Assembly: GCA_030490835.1 (NCBI GenBank)
Contig: CM059971.1
Span: forward strand, 53,740,012 to 53,804,011
Origin: Annona cherimola
Taxonomy: Eukaryota; Streptophyta; Magnoliopsida; Magnoliales; Annonaceae
Reading direction: 5' to 3'
DNA: 64,000 nt
This document shows positions 32,701 through 43,777 of the stretch, in pieces (within the stretch, counting starts at the first letter, position 1; every line of letters starts with the position of its first letter). The translations under genes were made by a program, and so were the position numbers. Under the pieces are notes generated by a model that did no database searches, was not told the DNA's origin, and was given only the letters and a program-made list of their open reading frames with translations.

Positions 32701-33945
32701 CTCTCTTACATAGGGCTTCCTTAGAAGTCCCCCACTTGCTACCCCTTTTTGAGGATTTTCTCCTCACTTTGATGCCTTGCAAAACATGTCCAAGGGCTGC
32801 CCATTTGCCTCTTTTTTAGGGGATAAAATCTACCATTGGTTTGCACCATTTTAACCATGGTTAGAGGCATTAAATTGGCCTTAATTCGGTGTCACAATAT
32901 GGACCGTCCAAGTGTCCATTCATCCCCTCCATACATGTGTCCAATTTTCATCCACATCATCATCATCATTATCCATGCATTTTGCATTTTCTAAAAATCA
33001 CAAAATACTCAAAATTCTTATCTCATGACCCTCAAAAAGTGGGTCCTAAACATTAAATGGGTTGACTTTCCCTTTTTCCGAAATCGATTCTATGATGACA
33101 CATGTCCAAAGGGTGCCTCATTATCCATACATTTTTGTATTTTTTTAAATTTAAAAATCTACCCATTTCACCCTACGTTGACATGTGTCCACTTGAATTA
33201 AATTTATTAACTTTAGCATTAATTGAGTTGATTCCAAATGAATCCTACAATGACACGTGTCTCATTTACTTTTCAAAAGTCAACTTCTCATTTATTTAGT
33301 TGACTTTAAATCCTGTTCAACAAATTCCGTATCAACATGTGTCACTTGTCAGTTTCGGTTCATTAATAGCATGTCACTTTTGATGGGCAAAAGTCAAACG
33401 CTTTTGTCCTTTTTTGGTTAAGCAATTTTTTCATAATAATTAGCTTAATCAAACCCATCCATAAGATTTACCATATCGTTTTAACCGTTCATGACAAATT
33501 TCATCTCAAAAGTACCTTTCTAGCATAAGTTATGACCATTTAAAATTATCTTTTGGATTTGGATGAAAATAAATAACTATCACCCTAATCTAATCAAAAT
33601 TTTCATAATCCTATCCATTCATAAGGTTGGGCACATAATCATGTGCTTACCTTTCAAATTTCACCTCATTCCACCTTATAGGCGTCAAGTTATGAATTTT
33701 CTAGCAATAGTCATAATTATCATCAACTTAATCATAATTAATGGAATTAAATATCATGCCAAATCATCATTTCCATACCTCATTTTGTCCTTTTTGAGCA
33801 TATTAACTTATATTGGGCTAAGGTGATTAACTTAACCACCTTAGTTAGTCATTTACCCTAATCTCATCCATCCACTTCAATCATATAATTAACACTAATT
33901 ACATGCCTAGATTACATGTATGAGACACGTTTGTTCAGAGTATCA
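29721..33945 (-). repeat. Gypsy LTR B, head missing
   Basis: Starts in mid-LTR (the GGTGCACCATA block matches about 22797 of the reference) and runs to AGTATCA at 33945, an LTR end. It holds two or three CAGACCGCAGTCCGT-type units at about 29787-29880. The missing head should lie left of C. No PPT follows, so B is a solo or 5' LTR. The 158-codon plus-strand ORF at 31763-32239 shows no domain and lies antisense in LTR sequence. Confidence 0.65.
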
Positions 33946-34399
33946 TATTAATGACCAAGCTACCTTACTTGGCTCTGCTCCTATTAAGTCTTGTAGTAGG
34001 AAGTTTTCTTTTTGTCATTTAGCGTACATCAAAGTGATTAACTTTGAACACTTTTCTTAATCAAATTGCTTAATCCCATCCACCTAGATCATACAGCATG
34101 TAGTTTCACACTTCTCTTCAAAATTTCATCTCAATTGGAGTTAAGCATGCTTAGATCTAATGAAAATAGTCATTGATAGATATAAACTCTACATTTGAAA
34201 CCAATCAGGGATCAAAATTTCCATTTATATTCATTTTACCATAAGCTTCTCAATTTCAAACCATTCAATGCAGTGTATTTCAAATTTTGGAATTCCTTTC
34301 CAAAATAATTCTAAAAATCATCGTTTGTATAAAATCACATTTTCCCCTTGTATAGCTTCAAGTCATATTGACTAAGATTAGAATAGATGGGGTTTCACA
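33946..34399 (-). repeat. Gypsy LTR P, tail only
   Basis: About 450 bp with the usual tail blocks (CAAAATTTCATCTCAATTGG, AGTTAAGCATG) ending in GGGGTTTCACA, like X. It resumes right after the end of B, so B probably inserted into P. Confidence 0.55.
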
Positions 34400-35570
34400 A
34401 TGGCGCCCCCTACCCAAGGCGTCACAAAGCCTTACTCCGGAATTGTTATTGATTGAGAAATGTGAGTCAGGATTGTTGCCCTAATAGCGCGACGGATTCT
34501 TAAATTGGATCTCGTCCAATTTTTTTTTCTTTTTTTTCGTTTCATCCTTTTTTCCTTCATCATTTCATCTCTTTACATTTCACTCTATTCATTTTACAAG
34601 CAATGATACACTTGTAATTCGTCACACATAGCATTTTCAAAATACTAATTGGTTCTTCTTCCCTATATATATTTTCATAATCTCACCTCCTGGCACTTGT
34701 CATCAATTATATATATCATTCATAAAATTTCATCTTGTTCCCTTACATCATTGGTTTTGTCAACCTGACCACACCATAATCATATAAAATACACTCGTAA
34801 TCAGATATTCGACATATATATTTGTATACATATATTTAACCATCAATTCACATAGAATTAAGAACTATTAGTAAGTTCACATACATTAGCATTCTTTAAA
34901 AATTTTAGTTATACCATTCCATACAAAGTAGCTAATTATTTTAGCATACAAAAGAATATCATCCCATACTTTTCCTCGAGTACTTAGTTCTTTACCTCTT
35001 AAGCTTCCTTGTACCTGTTTAGGGTTTGGAAAAATAAAACGTAAGTGATAACTAAATAAGCAAGCATTTTCATTGTCAGGCAAACATTTTTCTATAAACA
35101 TTTTCATGGAAATCTTTTCATAAAGACCCAATGTTTGGGCTTTTCAAAGGCAATGCATATGCATATAAACCTTTTTATGTAAATCTTTTTCTTGTGTGGA
35201 TATTTTGATGTCCCAAGACATTTTTCTTGTAAATCATTTTTCATGACCCCATTTTGGGGCTTGTTTAGAAACAAAGCATATGCATGAAACCCTTTTTATG
35301 TATGCATTTGCATAGCAATCTTTTTGTCTAAACCTTTATATATAAGCCTTTCATGTAAACACTTTTATGACGTAATTTTAGATTTTTCAAAAGCAAAGCA
35401 TATGCAAATGCTTTTCTTCACATTTAGTAGTGACACTTACCAAGTGATCATCTATTTTTTGAAAAAGAAATCTATCATATAACAGCGTGCTAGGTACGCA
35501 GCTGTTCATTGAACCTGCTCCCATCTCAGAGAGGGCACCGCTGATCTCCTGCCTTCCGCTGACCAAATAC
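34399..35570 (-). repeat. Gypsy LTR Q, head only
   Basis: Starts with an AATGGCGCCCC form of the terminus TGTGGGCGCCCC and follows the reference head (AAATGTGAGTCAGGATTGTTGCCC, GGATCTCGTCC, AACTAAATAAGCAAGCATT). It breaks off at about 35570, where Athila gag sequence begins. No PBS precedes it, so this end is the outer end of a 3' or solo LTR. It lies end to end with LTR P. Confidence 0.65.
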
Positions 35571-35591
35571 AATAGGTTTCCATGAGTATGA

Positions 35592-36458
35592 AAATATATG
35601 GGCACCTCCAGCTCAATTTGCAGGTGTTGACAATCAAATGCAGGATATGAACAATTTTTATTCAACTTACTGCGACTTGTGTGGAGGCAAGGGACATTTA
35701 TTAAATCAATGTGTGTATTCTCAGCATCCATGGGCCATCTTGATCATTCAAATGATGTACAGGACAACTATGGAAACCCTCAATCAGAAAATATGATGCC
35801 GATTGGATTTCAAGCATATCAAGCAGGGGAGCCATCACCACCTGAAAGCAGGTCATCGTTGGAGGACATATTCATGCAATTCATGACGAGCCAAATGGAG
35901 TTTAACCTGAACATGCAAAAGCAGGTGGAGCAGTTGGCTACTGCAATCCAAAGTAGGTATCAAGAGTCTTGTTCAACTGATATTGATGAGGACTCAAAGG
36001 AAACTGCATTGAGTGAGGCCTACAAAGTCACTACAAGCATCAAAGAAGATATATCCATTTGTGCAGCAGAACATGTTGCCCCTCAATTTGTGCTTGAACA
36101 ATTGGCCGAGCCAATGAAAAGCCTAGAAGTGGAAGAAGAAATTGATGAAGAAATAGAGGTTGATATAGTGAAGAAAGTTGAAAATTATCATATCAACACG
36201 CTTCTAATTCGTCTTCCTAAAATTCAGGTGCAACATGACTTAGATGATCAATGCATAGCCTTGGAAAGAAGCATCTTGAAGTCATCATTTATTCAAGACC
36301 CTGAAAACCTTTTTTATAGTCTCTATGAAATTCAAGAAAAGAGGCTAACTAATCTATTTGAAGAGGCTAAGAAGAGATTTGAACTTCCAGTGCACAATCG
36401 ACATGGAAGAAGTTCGATAGAGCGGGAATTGGTTAATCATAATGAGACATCGGGCTGA
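35592..36458 (+). pseudogene. gag: Athila gag fragment with CCHC finger
   Basis: In one frame, 35671-35712 encodes the zinc knuckle CDLCGGKGHLLNQC. About 35715-35760 the frame slips, and a 259-codon ORF (35679-36458) continues with MPIGFQAYQAGEPSPPESRS, then SSLEDIFMQFMTSQMEFN (the segment after the finger in Athila gag), a likely coiled coil, and an acidic run EVEEEIDEEIEVDI. The last 80 residues are not recognised. The N-terminal half of gag is missing. Directly downstream is the 3' UTR marker GGGAGGCAACCC, so pol was removed. The product would be an RNA-binding capsid part; this copy is broken. Confidence 0.72.
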
Positions 36459-38759
36459 AGATGATAAATTTAGCTTTGAATGGGAGGCAACCCATTACAC
36501 TTTTTGATTTTTGATCCAAGAATAAAGCAGTATCTCCCAAGGCAAGGAAGGATAGGATTATCATATGGATTTTCAATCCACTTTGAAGTTGATACATGAT
36601 GGAATCAAGGAGTTTCAAGTTTATATTCATCATTCAAGACAAGAAAATGCAGTTGGAGTGAGGCTTCGACCTCAACTTTTGGCGCCCCGGTGCTAAGATT
36701 TTGTAAAAGAACATGTTGCAGCAAATTGAGATCAAAGAAGTGGCGCTCCGGTGCCATGATCCGGCGCCCCGACGCCATACTTTTTCAAGGAAACAACATG
36801 TTGCAACTTTTGAGTTAGCAAGTTGGCGCCCCGGCCTCAATTTTTGGCGCCCCGGCGCCGTCCCCCCAGCCAGCATAAAAAATGGCAAAACACGATTTTT
36901 CAGCATGCAAACTTCAACTGGCCATAACTTTTGATCCCGAAGGAGTTACAAGAGCTACCACATATCAACGAAAAGAATCTTTCAAGCCCGTCAATAAGAA
37001 AACCATGGTTTGCTTAGTCGATATCATTTTAAATATCAAAATCCTCCATCTTTACATATTTTGGGCAGTTGAAGTTCTACACAATTTATTTTACTGCTTT
37101 TAATGAATCACCTATTTTATTACTTTAAATAAAAGGTGTGCAAGTGGGTGGTTTGCATTTTTCATATATTTGCGGGCATGTGGATGTGTTGCTTGTGAGT
37201 AGCTTTTTCGTTCAAGCTGTTCCATTATTTTGTTGTGGCTAAGAGTTTAAAGTAGTGGGGGAGGAGTTTATGGACTGCACTTGTGGCATCAATAATATGA
37301 CTTGAAACTTGAGTTGGATTGCCTAAGAAGAGCTTGTATGAATTAAATTTGGGGTGTAAAGACATGGACAGTTGAGCTTGCAGTGCACTTTTCAATATTG
37401 TGCTGCTCGTTCTTCCTTCTTCCTATTTGTGACATTGCGCTCAACTACTCCCAACCAATGTGAGGCTGATCAACTTGGAGAATCTAATGGCAGCCCAAGC
37501 TCGGTTTCTACAGCTGTCCAATCGGGCTATGGAGGCGCACTTTCGAAGACTCATAGAGGACCGACAGATTGATATGAAGGCTTTACCACCATTCCCATTG
37601 ACACCTCCCGAGTTTTGAGCCTGTTTTGGTCAATCTTCACATCAGCCTGGTGAAGAAAGTGAGCGTGATGATGATGACAACTCCTTTGTATCAGACGCCT
37701 TGGGGAGTACCTGTCCTTTCCATTTTGTATTCCTTTTCTATTTATTTCTCAGTCTATGATCATGTAGGTTTCATGTAGTTGCATGCATTGAGGACAATGC
37801 ATCCCTCAAGCTTGGGGGGGTGTATAATTTCTTTTTGTGTGTTTTGATTCATATCTTGTATACATGTTTTAGATTGCACATCATGTCAAATTTTTCCTAC
37901 GAAAATTATCTTGTTTCAATCCATTTTGATGAAATATGTGCAAGGTCGAGAAAAACTTTAACTTGAAATCGATTTCATGAAAAATCGGAAATTCAGGCTA
38001 AGGACTATGTGTTAAGCAAGTTGCAAGTGACATGTGAAAGAATCAAAAGAATTTCATAGTACATTGTTATAATTCAATTCCATGCTAATCTTTTCAACTG
38101 AAATGATAAGAATTGAGTTAAACAAATGTTAACCATGTGCTTTAAGGGAATTAATGTCTCAGAAATGGTAATACTTCACAAATTTTCTTGCATGTTCAGT
38201 ATCCCTACCAAGTTATCGGAATCATAAAAAGGGGGTGATTGACCTAAGTTGGGTAACCGGGACTTGACATCAACAAATTTCAAGGTTCGCTTAAAAAAGA
38301 AAAGGAAAATCACGGTAATAATTCTTTTAAAAGAAAACTCTCCCCAAATACCCTGAAATATGGTGAGGGGAGCCCAAAAAAATCAAACAAAAAGATAAAA
38401 ACAGATCTCCAGATATCCTAAAATATGGTGAGGAGAGTCTTGCAATAAGTTTCGGGGGAAAGAATGTGCAGTTGGGAAAAAATTGAATCCAGTGAATGAC
38501 AACCATTTCCTTTAATTAGTTAGTTCAGCTTAAACCTTGGTTCACCTGTTTTCTAACTAGTTTCTGTTGATCAGGAGAAAGATTAGCATGATGGAATTAT
38601 TACTCTGTACTAGAAATGCTGTCATATACATGTAACTTGGTTCGAGAATGAAAAATGAAAATGCATGTCCTATTTTGAGAGATGGATGATTTTTCAAGTT
38701 AAGATTATTCTTGATCTTGTTGAATAGAGAGATGTGATTGTTAAAAGTATAATGGGAAT
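36459..38759 (+). other. Athila F 3' UTR, upstream part
   Basis: 2.3 kb without a gene. It holds GGGAGGCAACCC at 36481, a cluster of GGCGCC sites (36681, 36763, 36825, 36846, 36854), the internal purine tract CAAGCTTGGGGGGG (37807-37820), and two copies of a CCTGAAATATGGTGAGG motif (about 38336-38440). Each of the last two has a counterpart in element G. Short ORFs here show no domain. Confidence 0.65.
37807..37820 (+). promoter_or_regulatory. Internal polypurine-like tract of Athila F
   Basis: CAAGCTTGGGGGGG follows GAGGACAATGCATCC, wording much like the terminal tract of these elements (GAGGACTAACAATATTTAAGTT). It lies about 1.0 kb upstream of the LTR once D is removed. Confidence 0.55.
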
Positions 38760-38764
38760 CAGGT
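38760..38764. repeat. TSD CAGGT of solo LTR D, left
   Basis: Exact match to 43681-43685. Confidence 0.82.
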
Positions 38765-40407
38765 GGTGAAACCCCGATCTTAGACACATGTATGAAACCC
38801 TAGGGTTATAAACCCTGGGTAATATAATGATATTTTGTAATATATGGCATTGGAGGATTAAATAGCTAATTATGGAATGTTAATTCGGATGAATAGTAAA
38901 TGTGAATAGTGAAACGTGAATAGTAAACATGGGATTAAGGAATATGTTAAGTTAATCACTTTGGATTAACTTAATCATAAAAGACAAAAAAGGAAGCTTC
39001 CCACTAAAGGACAAAAGTGCTTTTTGGATTAAAATAATATTTTCAAATTTTTAGTGGAATTTTGAGTGAAAATGAAGAAAAATTCATATCTTACAATCCG
39101 GAAGTCGGATTAAGGTGAAATTTTATATGGATGGCTAAAATATTATGCCGACTATGATGGATGGATTGGATTAAGCCAAATATCATGAAAAATGTGTTTC
39201 TTAGAGAGCAAGTAAGTGATGCTTAACTTTTCCAAAGCAAGTCATTAATTCTACTTTTTACTTTTTGAAAAAGTAGCTTAAGATATGATATTTTAATGAA
39301 ATAAAAAAATATAAAAATCCCCAAAGTCCACCATGGGAAAACGTGAGCTAGCATGGGGATTTGTGCCAAAAATTCAATGGTTGAGATGAGCTCAATCAAG
39401 GATAATCAACGGTTGAAATTAATCACGTCTATTGATGAAAATCAAGCAATTAATGGATGGATCAGCTTTGGCAACTTGTGGCCAGCAATTTTCTACCTAG
39501 GATAATGAGAAATTGCTTGGAAATGAGGTGGAAATGACCTAAGTAAAGATATTTATAATTTAGCCCAAAATTCAAGGGGGTAAAATGCAATTTCATGAAA
39601 TTTGGGATGCTATGAATAGGGGAGGGTGCCTTGAACGAATTTCACACCCATCCCAAGCTCGAAATACTTGAGCAAGCTCATTTCCCCACCCCATCCACGT
39701 TCTAAGCAAGAGAGGAGGAGAGAAAGGAAGGGAAGAGAGAAAGGGAGGAGGAAAGGAGATTTTGACTCACTTAAGGTAAGTGGATCCTCCTCAAATTTGT
39801 TCATGATGTTATTTAGGGTATAACATGCTTAGATAATGCCTAAGTATGATTAATTAAGTATAGTTACCATGCCAAAATGGAATCATGTCAAAACATGATA
39901 ATTTTGTAGCAAAGATGGAGCATTTGGGAAGATAGCATATGATATGTGTAAATAATGCTCCAAAAATAATAAATGATGATTTGGGATATATGAATATGAT
40001 AAATATGATTTTGGAATGATGCTATATTAATTTCATAATTTTTGGAATTAAGGATTATGCTTAAGTGAATTTATGTTGATTTTTAGTATATGGAGAAAAT
40101 GATTTATTTAACCAAGTAAATAATGATAGATTCAAAATGTATAAAATTTTTCATGATATACTAAGCATAAGTTATGTCATGGTATTTTTATTTTTGGGAA
40201 AAATATCAATTTTTTGAACCCATGAACAATAACCCACGTTGTTGTGAACAGTAAACTTGAACAGTGAACGTGAATAGTAATTTGCTACAGTGATTTTGAA
40301 CAGTAACTATGAACAGTGAACAACGTGATTTTGGGAAAATTTGAGATTTATTTTTATATTTTATGAGGATATATGGATGGAATTTTTAAAGAAGTTATAG
40401 ATAAAAA

Positions 40408-42123
40408 TGTTGGAAATATGTTGAAAACAAGCTAAATCTATATTTTGATGATTAACAAATCAATTTGAGTAAGTCTTGGCTACTAACATGTTTGTGGAAG
40501 TGTTTAAGGTATATACATTTGAAGAAAATAGAGCATGGAAGGCCAAGTCGTTCCCCAAGTCGACTCCAACATCGACTTCAAGAAGTCAAATCCGTCCAGA
40601 GTTGAAATTGGAAAAAGAGCAGGTGAAGTCGCAGGCCAAGTCGACTCCACTTGCGACTTGGGAAGCCAAGTTGCAAACGAAGTCGACTCCAGCATCGACT
40701 TCAGACGGAAAAATCACTCCAGAGTTGAATTTGGGACAAAAGAATACCGAAGTCGCAGACGAAGTCGACTCCAGTTGCGACTTGGGTGAAGTCGCAGACA
40801 AAGTCAACCCCAAGATCGACTTGAGGTGTTCAAAGTTCAAAAATGCAGATTCAAGCTCATTCCAAGATTCAACTGGAGTTTTCTCAAGAACAAATCAAGG
40901 GATATGAAGAGAGAGAAAGGTGCATGAATCAAAGGCAAATCAACCATACAAGTTTTCAAGCTCTCCAAGATTCACAAGATCTACAACATTTGAAGACTAA
41001 TCCAAGTCCAAGCAAGATGCATAGACTCAACCAAGAACTTGTTCAAGATTACATGATTCAAGACTCATGGATTCAAGGCTTGCAAAACATGGAGCTAATG
41101 AAAGCAAGCTAAAATGAAGACACAATGACTCAAGGAAGAACCAAATCAGAGAAGAACAACAAGGCATGAAGAAATTTAAGCAAAACAAAAGCATCCCAAA
41201 GTTTTCAAGTTCATCAAGCTATCTGCCGAGGTGAAGTCGTACCCGAAGTCGACTCAACCTGCGACTTGGGTCAAGTCGATGCCCAAGTCGACCCAATCTA
41301 GAACTTGAAGACTGCTACGGAAGGCGAAGTCGCACCTGAAGTCGACTCCATCTGCGACTTGGGTGAAGTCGCACCCGAAGTCGACTCCACCTGCGACTTG
41401 GGTCACAACGGTCGAAAAATATTCGACCGTTGGCGCATTAAATGAGCGCCACCTACCTTCAAAAGTTCAGATTCCCTCCACAATTATAAAAGGCATTCAT
41501 TATGGACGAGGGAAGCAGCTGAAAATCATTAAGTGTGCATAACTCCCATCTTCAAGAGCATAAAAGAGATCAAGCCAATCCAAAGAAGAAGAACTTTGCT
41601 TCAAACTGCTAGAGCTCAACTTCTGAATCTTCAAAGAAAATTCTACAAGTTCTTCTCTGCGCCAAACTGCTTCTACACAACTGTAACGTGTAGATTCCTT
41701 TGTTATTTCATTTGTTTGTATTGAACTTAATTTAGTTTGAGGAACTAAGATCAAGTGTAAGCAAAGTAGTGTGTGATTGGAGTGGAACTCATCACCTACT
41801 TGTGCTGAGATTTGTTGAAGCCCCCTAGAGCTGGAATCTAGAAGAGAGCAGTGGCTCTAATTGTATTTGAGGAATACAATAGTGGAACCCAAGTCACAAG
41901 GAGTGTGAGCTTGGAAGAGTGGAGTAGGGAGGTTGCCCGAACCACTATAAAAATCTTGTGTGCTTAATTTATATTTCTGTTCTCTGCATTATATTGCTTT
42001 CCATTTCATTTCATCAATCAAGGGGATTAAACTTTCAAGGGGTTAAGTTTTTTACCAAAGAATTTTATAAGAACCCAATTCACCCCTCCCCTCTTGGGTT
42101 TTGCCATTAACTCGGGACCAACA
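40408..42123 (+). mobile_element. SIRE-family solo LTR inside D
   Basis: A 1716-bp LTR in plus orientation, starting TGTTGGAAATATG and ending CTCGGGACCAACA. It is homologous to the LTRs of the complete SIRE element but more diverged. Five A's lie on both sides (40403-40407 and 42124-42128), consistent with a TSD AAAAA, though such a simple sequence is weak proof. A TATA box TATAAAAGG is at 41485-41493. Eight GTCGAC sites lie upstream of it, at 40559, 40640, 40682, 40764, 41248, 41287, 41341 and 41380. There is no PBS or PPT, so it is solo. Apparent ORFs over the palindromes are not genes. Confidence 0.85.
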
Positions 42124-42496
42124 AAAAATTCATATAAATGAGTAATGACCAAGTATTTATAAAAGGATAACGTCTATAAAAATAAGGTAATATGTGATCG
42201 TAAAGCATGCATGGGAAGCAAACTAAGACATGGAATAGATGGATAAAATATCCAATTTCCTTGTATAGGAAAATGAAAGGAAAGGACAAAGGAGTTAGGT
42301 TGAAGCAAAGCAAAGGTAAGCAAGCAACTCTTTTGAAAATATATTTTATTATCAAGTATTTATGAAATACGTTTAAGGGTGGTCATTCCTATAATGTTTT
42401 GAAATGATGAATGATTATGAGTTTTTATGAAAAGTCATGCCAGCATATTGATATCATGTGATAATCATGGACATGCGCACATGTATGATGCATAAT

Positions 42497-42707
42497 GAAG
42501 AGACTTTAGTGGAGGAAGTAGGATCGGGGATCCCTCTTCACCATTGCTAAGTCGCAAGGGCTGTGTGCTGGCGGCATCCTCCCAAGAGGTGGGGGCACAA
42601 GGAAGAGGCTTTAATGGAGGTAGAAAGCGGATCAAAGGGTCCCCCTTCACTATTGCCGAGTTGTTGGGCTGTGTGCCGACGGCGTCCTCCCTAGAGGTGG
42701 AGGCAAA
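42497..42707 (+). repeat. Tandem duplication of about 105 bp in LTR D
   Basis: GAAGAGACTTTAGTGGAGG at 42497 and GAAGAGGCTTTAATGGAGG at 42602 begin two copies. Each runs through a GGGCTGTGTGC-GGCG-CATCCTCCC block. It corresponds to a single block in the other LTRs. Confidence 0.75.
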
Positions 42708-43680
42708 GGAATGTTATGTGTGAATGAATGCATTGCATTTTCATACATGGATTGAAAAGGAAAGTATGGATTTGAAATGTTGTTTTTAAGGGATGGTGCA
42801 AATAATTCTCTACATGAGAATGACAAGTCACCTGGTGTAAGAGGTATATAATGCCGGAAAAATCAAAAGTCATGCATGTAGGAACCATGTAGGTGTCAAG
42901 AAGAAGAGAGGTTCTCCTTGATGAGGCCAAGTCAGAGACAACCGACGTATTGGACCATGCTATGTGAGATGTTCCCTGGGCTAGCATACCCGCACACGAA
43001 GGTTTATGTCAGGAGTGGAAAGAAAGCATTTGCATATCCAATGTTTATGAAATGATTTTTATGAAAAGGTTTCTATTCCATTGATAGTTGATCACTTGCT
43101 AAGTGTCTCCTATAGAATGGAGAGAAATGCATTTACGAATGGTTTACATGAATGGTTTATGAAAGGTTTCCAAAAATTGTCTACGAAAAGGTTTCTATTC
43201 CGTTGGTAGTTGATCACTTGGTAAGTGTCTTCTACCGAATGGAGAGGAATGCATTTAAAATGAAAAATGTTTGCTTATTGAGTTTCGACTCATGTTTTGT
43301 TTTCCCAACCTCAGACAAGTGTAGGAAAAGCCAAGAGATGAAGGGCATGTGTTGCTAAAGGAAAAGAGGAATCTACAAAGGTTAGTAGATTTTTGTATAA
43401 ATAAATGCCCTAATGGGATATGGTGAAAAAGGACATAGGTTGTATGAAATTATGAAGTTATGAATAATATGAGAAGTTGATGATTTATGATGATATGGAT
43501 AAGTCCATTATGAATGATGATGAGTATATGTTTATATGATGAAAGAAATGAAAAAAAAAATTGGACGAGTTCCAATTAAGAACCCGCCGCGTGATCAGGG
43601 CAACAATCCTGAGTCATGTTTACCAATCGACAAGATCTTGGAGTAAGGACTATGTGGACGCCTCGGTTCGGGGCACCACA

Positions 43681-43685
43681 CAGGT
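43681..43685. repeat. TSD CAGGT of solo LTR D, right
   Basis: Exact match to 38760-38764; Athila F resumes after it. Confidence 0.82.
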
Positions 43686-43777
43686 TGAGTTGACGGAGTC
43701 CAAATTCATTTGTTCATTCATTCATTCATTATATTTGCATGTGTTGGTCGAGGACTAACAATATTTAAGTTTAGCGA

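Larger units (their letters stand above)
38765..43680 (+). mobile_element. Gypsy solo LTR D
   Basis: A single plus-strand LTR of the same family as X. It starts GGTGAAACCCCG (family TGTGAAACCCCG, first base changed T to G) and ends GGGGCACCACA. A 5-bp duplication CAGGT on both sides and no internal region make it a solo LTR left by LTR-LTR recombination. It is 4916 bp including a nested SIRE solo LTR (40408-42123), so about 3.2 kb without it. It has tandem duplications of about 105 bp (copies start at 42497 and 42602) and about 122 bp (copies start at 43068 and 43190). No gene is seen. Confidence 0.85.

Noticed and set aside
35387..35731. 114-codon minus-strand ORF
   Set aside because: It crosses the junction of LTR Q and the Athila gag and is antisense to the zinc finger; chance frame.
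37372..37572. 66-codon ORF in Athila F as a gene remnant
   Set aside because: Lies in the 3' UTR, no motif recognised and no counterpart seen in element G.
40408..42123. ORFs of 63-143 codons in the SIRE solo LTR
   Set aside because: They cover the palindrome cluster on both strands and have no domain; typical repeat by-products.
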